Below, piece after piece: positions 61,634-64,000 of a stretch of 64,000 nucleotides of DNA (position 1 is the first letter of the stretch; each line of letters begins with the position of its first letter). Source of the stretch: Indolivaga macrotermitis (GTDB lineage: Bacteria > Bacteroidota > Bacteroidia > Bacteroidales > Dysgonomonadaceae); the NCBI RefSeq assembly GCF_900128985.1, contig NZ_FQUC01000001.1:372001-436000 (forward strand). Direction: 5' to 3'. The notes beneath the pieces are model-generated. The model ran no database searches. It saw only the letters and a list, made by a program, of their open reading frames with translations, and was not told where the DNA came from. Made by a program: the position numbers and the translations under genes.

Positions 61634-61665
61634 CTAAGCCCGAAAAATAGTAGGGCTTAGTTTTT
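61634..61665 (+). terminator. Intrinsic terminator after susD2, before PL11-2
   Basis: CTAAGCCC (61634-61641) pairs exactly with GGGCTTAG (61653-61660) across an 11-base loop and is followed directly by TTTTT (61661-61665). The next same-strand gene begins only 23 bases later, with no clear promoter in between. Confidence 0.85.
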
Positions 61666-61687
61666 AACTATCTAATACACACAACCT

Positions 61688-63748
61688 ATGACAACAAGAA
61701 TTTGGATACTATGCAGCTTATTAATTCTGTTGAGTTGGCTAGGAGAGTCTAACCTGAATGCTCAGCCCAATTATGATTACACAAAACTGAAACGTGAAAA
61801 ACTAGGCAGAGGAGTCGTCGCTATAAAAAAAGATGACAGTACTAATGTTATTACATGGCGATACCTGTCGTCTGATCCGATTACCACTACATTTAATATT
61901 TACCGCAACGGAACGAAGATTAACCCTTCGCCAATAGATAAAGCTACTTTTTTTGAAGATAAGACTACAGAGTCTAAAGCATTAACCTATACTGTAAAAG
62001 CTGTAGTAAACGGCAAAGAAGAATCTAACCTATCCGGAAAGTATACTTTACCGGCAAATGCACCCATCGGTTATATAAATATACCGTTGGACATCCCTTC
62101 AGACGGTGTTACACCTGATGGACAAAAATACACTTATTCGCCCGGAGATGCCAGCATCGGAGATGTAGATGGCGATGGCGAATATGAAATCATATTGAAA
62201 TGGGATCCCTCGAATGCCCATGATAATTCGCATAACGGATATACCGGAAACGTATATATCGATTGCTATAAAATAGACGGAAAAAAACTCTGGCGGATCG
62301 ACCTTGGTCGGAATATCCGTGCAGGAGCACACTATACACAATTTATGGTTTACGATCTTGATGGAGATAATAAGGCCGAGATAGTAATGAAAACCGCAGA
62401 CGGAACCACGGACGGACGGGGTTCTGTAATCGGTGATGTCAAAGCGGATTACCGCAACCAATATGGGTTTATAATAGAAGGACCCGAGTATCTGACCATA
62501 TTCAACGGAGAAACAGGAAAAGCGATGCAAACCATCGACTATATCCCTCAACGCGGAGATGTATGTAAATGGGGCGACTGCAGAGGAAACCGGGTTGACC
62601 GTTTTCTGGCAGCTATAGCTTATCTGGATGGAGTACATCCGAGTGTTGTAATGTGCCGGGGATATTACACCCGCACGGTATTAGCGGCATTTGACTGGAG
62701 GGATGGAAAACTGGCCAGTCGCTGGGTATTCGACTCCGATATGCCAGGTAACCAAGCTTATGCAGGGCAAGGTAACCATAACCTGAGGGTCGGAGATGTG
62801 GATGGAGACGGTTGTGACGAAATAATATACGGATCATGTGCTATAAATAATGATGGGACAGGGTTTTATTCAACAGGGTTAGGGCATGGGGATGCTCTTC
62901 ACCTGACCGTTTTCGATCCTACCCGCAAAGGAATGCAGGTTTGGGATTGCCACGAAAATAAGAGAGATGGGTCTACATTCAGGGATGCTGCAACCGGAAA
63001 GATTATTTTCCAGTTGCCATCAAAAATAGATGTGGGCCGTGCAATGGCAGCCGATATAGACCCCAATTACCCCGGAGTGGAGATGTGGGCAATAGACACC
63101 AATGGTATATTTAATGTGAAAGGAGAACGCATTAATGCCCCCGATTGTCAGGTTTCGATCAACATGGCTTGTTGGTGGGATGGCGATCTGACACGTGAAT
63201 TATTAGACAAAGTCACAGTTTCTAAATATGATCCGGCTACAGGGCGTAGCAATGCTATCTTCAAAGCCGAAGGATGTCTCTGGAATAACGGAACGAAGTC
63301 TAATCCCGCTATTCAGGGAGATATACTGGGCGACTGGCGCGAAGAGATACTTTTCCGCACAGCCGATAATAAGAACTTGCGGTTGTATGTATCTACCGAA
63401 CCTACCGGCTATCGGTTCCATACATTTTTGGAGGACCCGGTATATCGCATCAGCATGGCTACACAAAACGTAGCCTATAATCAGCCGACACAACCAGGAT
63501 TTTATTTCGGGTCGGATTTGGGCAAAATATTTAAAGAGAAAGAAATCGTAACAAAAGACAATTTTATACTGTTGGATGCCGGAATGGATTACGACAGCTA
63601 TAACTGGTCGGTTGGAGGAACAAACCGTGAACGTAAACTAACGACTAACGATATTCCTGAAGGAAAGAGAACCGAAGTAGAACTGAAAGTGACCTACCGG
63701 GGATATGAATTTACAGATCATGTTTTTGTGACCTTAAATGCAAAATGA
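61688..63748 (+). CDS. PL11 rhamnogalacturonan lyase 2
   Basis: This 686-residue exported lyase (signal peptide about 1-26, ending LNAQ) has the PL11 calcium-propeller: IGDVDGDGEYEIILKWDPSNAHDNSHNG, YDLDGDNKAEIVMKTADGT, YIPQRGDVCKWGDCRGNRVDRF, GDVDGDGCDEIIYGS and GDILGDWREEILFRT, all closer to Bacillus YesW than PL11-1 is. It is about 75 residues longer than PL11-1 because of a C-terminal beta-rich tail (from about residue 620, ending VFVTLNAK) that may be an immunoglobulin-like or binding module. Two PL11 enzymes in one locus suggest an endo/exo pair or surface and periplasmic forms. A terminator lies just upstream. Confidence 0.95.
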   Translation: MTTRIWILCSLLILLSWLGESNLNAQPNYDYTKLKREKLGRGVVAIKKDDSTNVITWRYLSSDPITTTFNIYRNGTKINPSPIDKATFFEDKTTESKALTYTVKAVVNGKEESNLSGKYTLPANAPIGYINIPLDIPSDGVTPDGQKYTYSPGDASIGDVDGDGEYEIILKWDPSNAHDNSHNGYTGNVYIDCYKIDGKKLWRIDLGRNIRAGAHYTQFMVYDLDGDNKAEIVMKTADGTTDGRGSVIGDVKADYRNQYGFIIEGPEYLTIFNGETGKAMQTIDYIPQRGDVCKWGDCRGNRVDRFLAAIAYLDGVHPSVVMCRGYYTRTVLAAFDWRDGKLASRWVFDSDMPGNQAYAGQGNHNLRVGDVDGDGCDEIIYGSCAINNDGTGFYSTGLGHGDALHLTVFDPTRKGMQVWDCHENKRDGSTFRDAATGKIIFQLPSKIDVGRAMAADIDPNYPGVEMWAIDTNGIFNVKGERINAPDCQVSINMACWWDGDLTRELLDKVTVSKYDPATGRSNAIFKAEGCLWNNGTKSNPAIQGDILGDWREEILFRTADNKNLRLYVSTEPTGYRFHTFLEDPVYRISMATQNVAYNQPTQPGFYFGSDLGKIFKEKEIVTKDNFILLDAGMDYDSYNWSVGGTNRERKLTTNDIPEGKRTEVELKVTYRGYEFTDHVFVTLNAK

Positions 63749-63749
63749 T

Positions 63750-64000
63750 ATGAAATTTATAAAGCAGCTACTAATAACCGGAATACTATCCGGAGCAGCC
63801 ATATCCTCTACAGCCGGGGAAATGGGCAGGTTATTTCCTTCCGAAAAATATGTAATGATAGACCACATTACCGGGAATCCGATAACAGTGCTGACGAGTG
63901 CTAAGACAAGCGATGCTAAGTTGTATCAGACCCATCCCCAGTGGACATCGGATGGACGGTTTATTGTGTTTCGCTCATCAGATCGTGCTACAGATAAAAC
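63750..64000 (+). CDS. Oligogalacturonate lyase-like (PL22/TolB-type propeller) protein, 5' part
   Basis: The first 83 codons of an exported protein are visible before the window ends. A signal peptide (MKFIKQLLITGILSGAAISS) precedes EMGRLFPSEKYVMIDHITGNPITVLTSAKTSDAKLYQTHPQWTSDGRFIVFRSSDR, which resembles the N-terminus of seven-bladed oligogalacturonate lyases (PL22), where the PQWTSDGRFIVFRS strand is typical. Such enzymes split unsaturated digalacturonate, which fits a pectin locus. The ATG at 63750 follows the PL11-2 stop by one base. The catalytic part is outside the window, so the assignment is tentative; other TolB-like propellers start similarly. Confidence 0.6.
   Translation, partial: MKFIKQLLITGILSGAAISSTAGEMGRLFPSEKYVMIDHITGNPITVLTSAKTSDAKLYQTHPQWTSDGRFIVFRSSDRATDK

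Noticed and set aside
1-64000. Mobile-element or phage-type system, CRISPR array, tRNA or rRNA genes
   Set aside because: I found no transposase, integrase, phage structural gene, regularly spaced repeat array or cloverleaf-like segment in reading the window.

Overview
The window is A+T-rich, gene-dense DNA from a Bacteroidetes bacterium of the order Bacteroidales; a Dysgonomonas- or Bacteroides-like genus is my guess. The support is the SusC/SusD pairs, hybrid two-component sensors that end in an AraC domain, short four-base gene overlaps, promoters resembling the Bacteroidetes -7 box TAnnTTTG, and the almost complete absence of Shine-Dalgarno sequences. I see no rRNA, tRNA, transposase, integrase or CRISPR array.

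Positions 1-5702 carry ordinary chromosomal genes: the 3' part of a GrpB-family gene, a helical protein of unknown function, a small double-SH3 protein, a secreted histidine phosphatase of the phytase/MINPP type, a secreted protein of unknown function, a cluster of GTCACC repeats, and pabB-pabC for p-aminobenzoate (folate) synthesis.

Positions 5895-64000 are a very large polysaccharide utilization locus (PUL) for pectin, chiefly rhamnogalacturonan I (RG-I) and its side chains. Module 1 begins with hybrid sensor 1 (5895-10316), followed by susC1-susD1 and a same-strand run: PL1 fused to a propeller hydrolase, an unassigned (alpha/alpha)6-type protein, a DUF4450 protein, a sialate-O-acetylesterase-like esterase, GH105, PL11, GH28 and a second GH105. 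GH95 and GH115 lie on the opposite strand (31974-37204). A divergent second run (37482-49784) encodes GH2, GH106, GH42, GH28, GH43, a CE12 esterase and another GH43-like protein. Module 2 has hybrid sensor 2 on the minus strand (49858-54168), then a sulfatase with its own promoter and terminator, susC2-susD2, a second PL11 and the start of a PL22-like oligogalacturonate lyase cut by the window edge.

The enzymes form a coherent pathway. Esterases remove acetyl groups. PL1 and GH28 cut homogalacturonan. PL11 cuts the RG-I backbone. GH105 and GH106 remove terminal unsaturated uronic acid and rhamnose. GH2, GH42, GH43, GH95 and GH115 trim galactan, arabinogalactan, fucose/galactose and glucuronate decorations. 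SusCD pairs import the fragments, and the sensors presumably bind the resulting oligosaccharides in the periplasm. The points most worth following are an AGGGGGTA word shared by three module-1 promoter regions, a common promoter core upstream of both susC genes, the lyase-propeller fusion, the two poorly characterised hydrolase-like proteins after it, and a sulfatase inside an otherwise pectin-directed locus.
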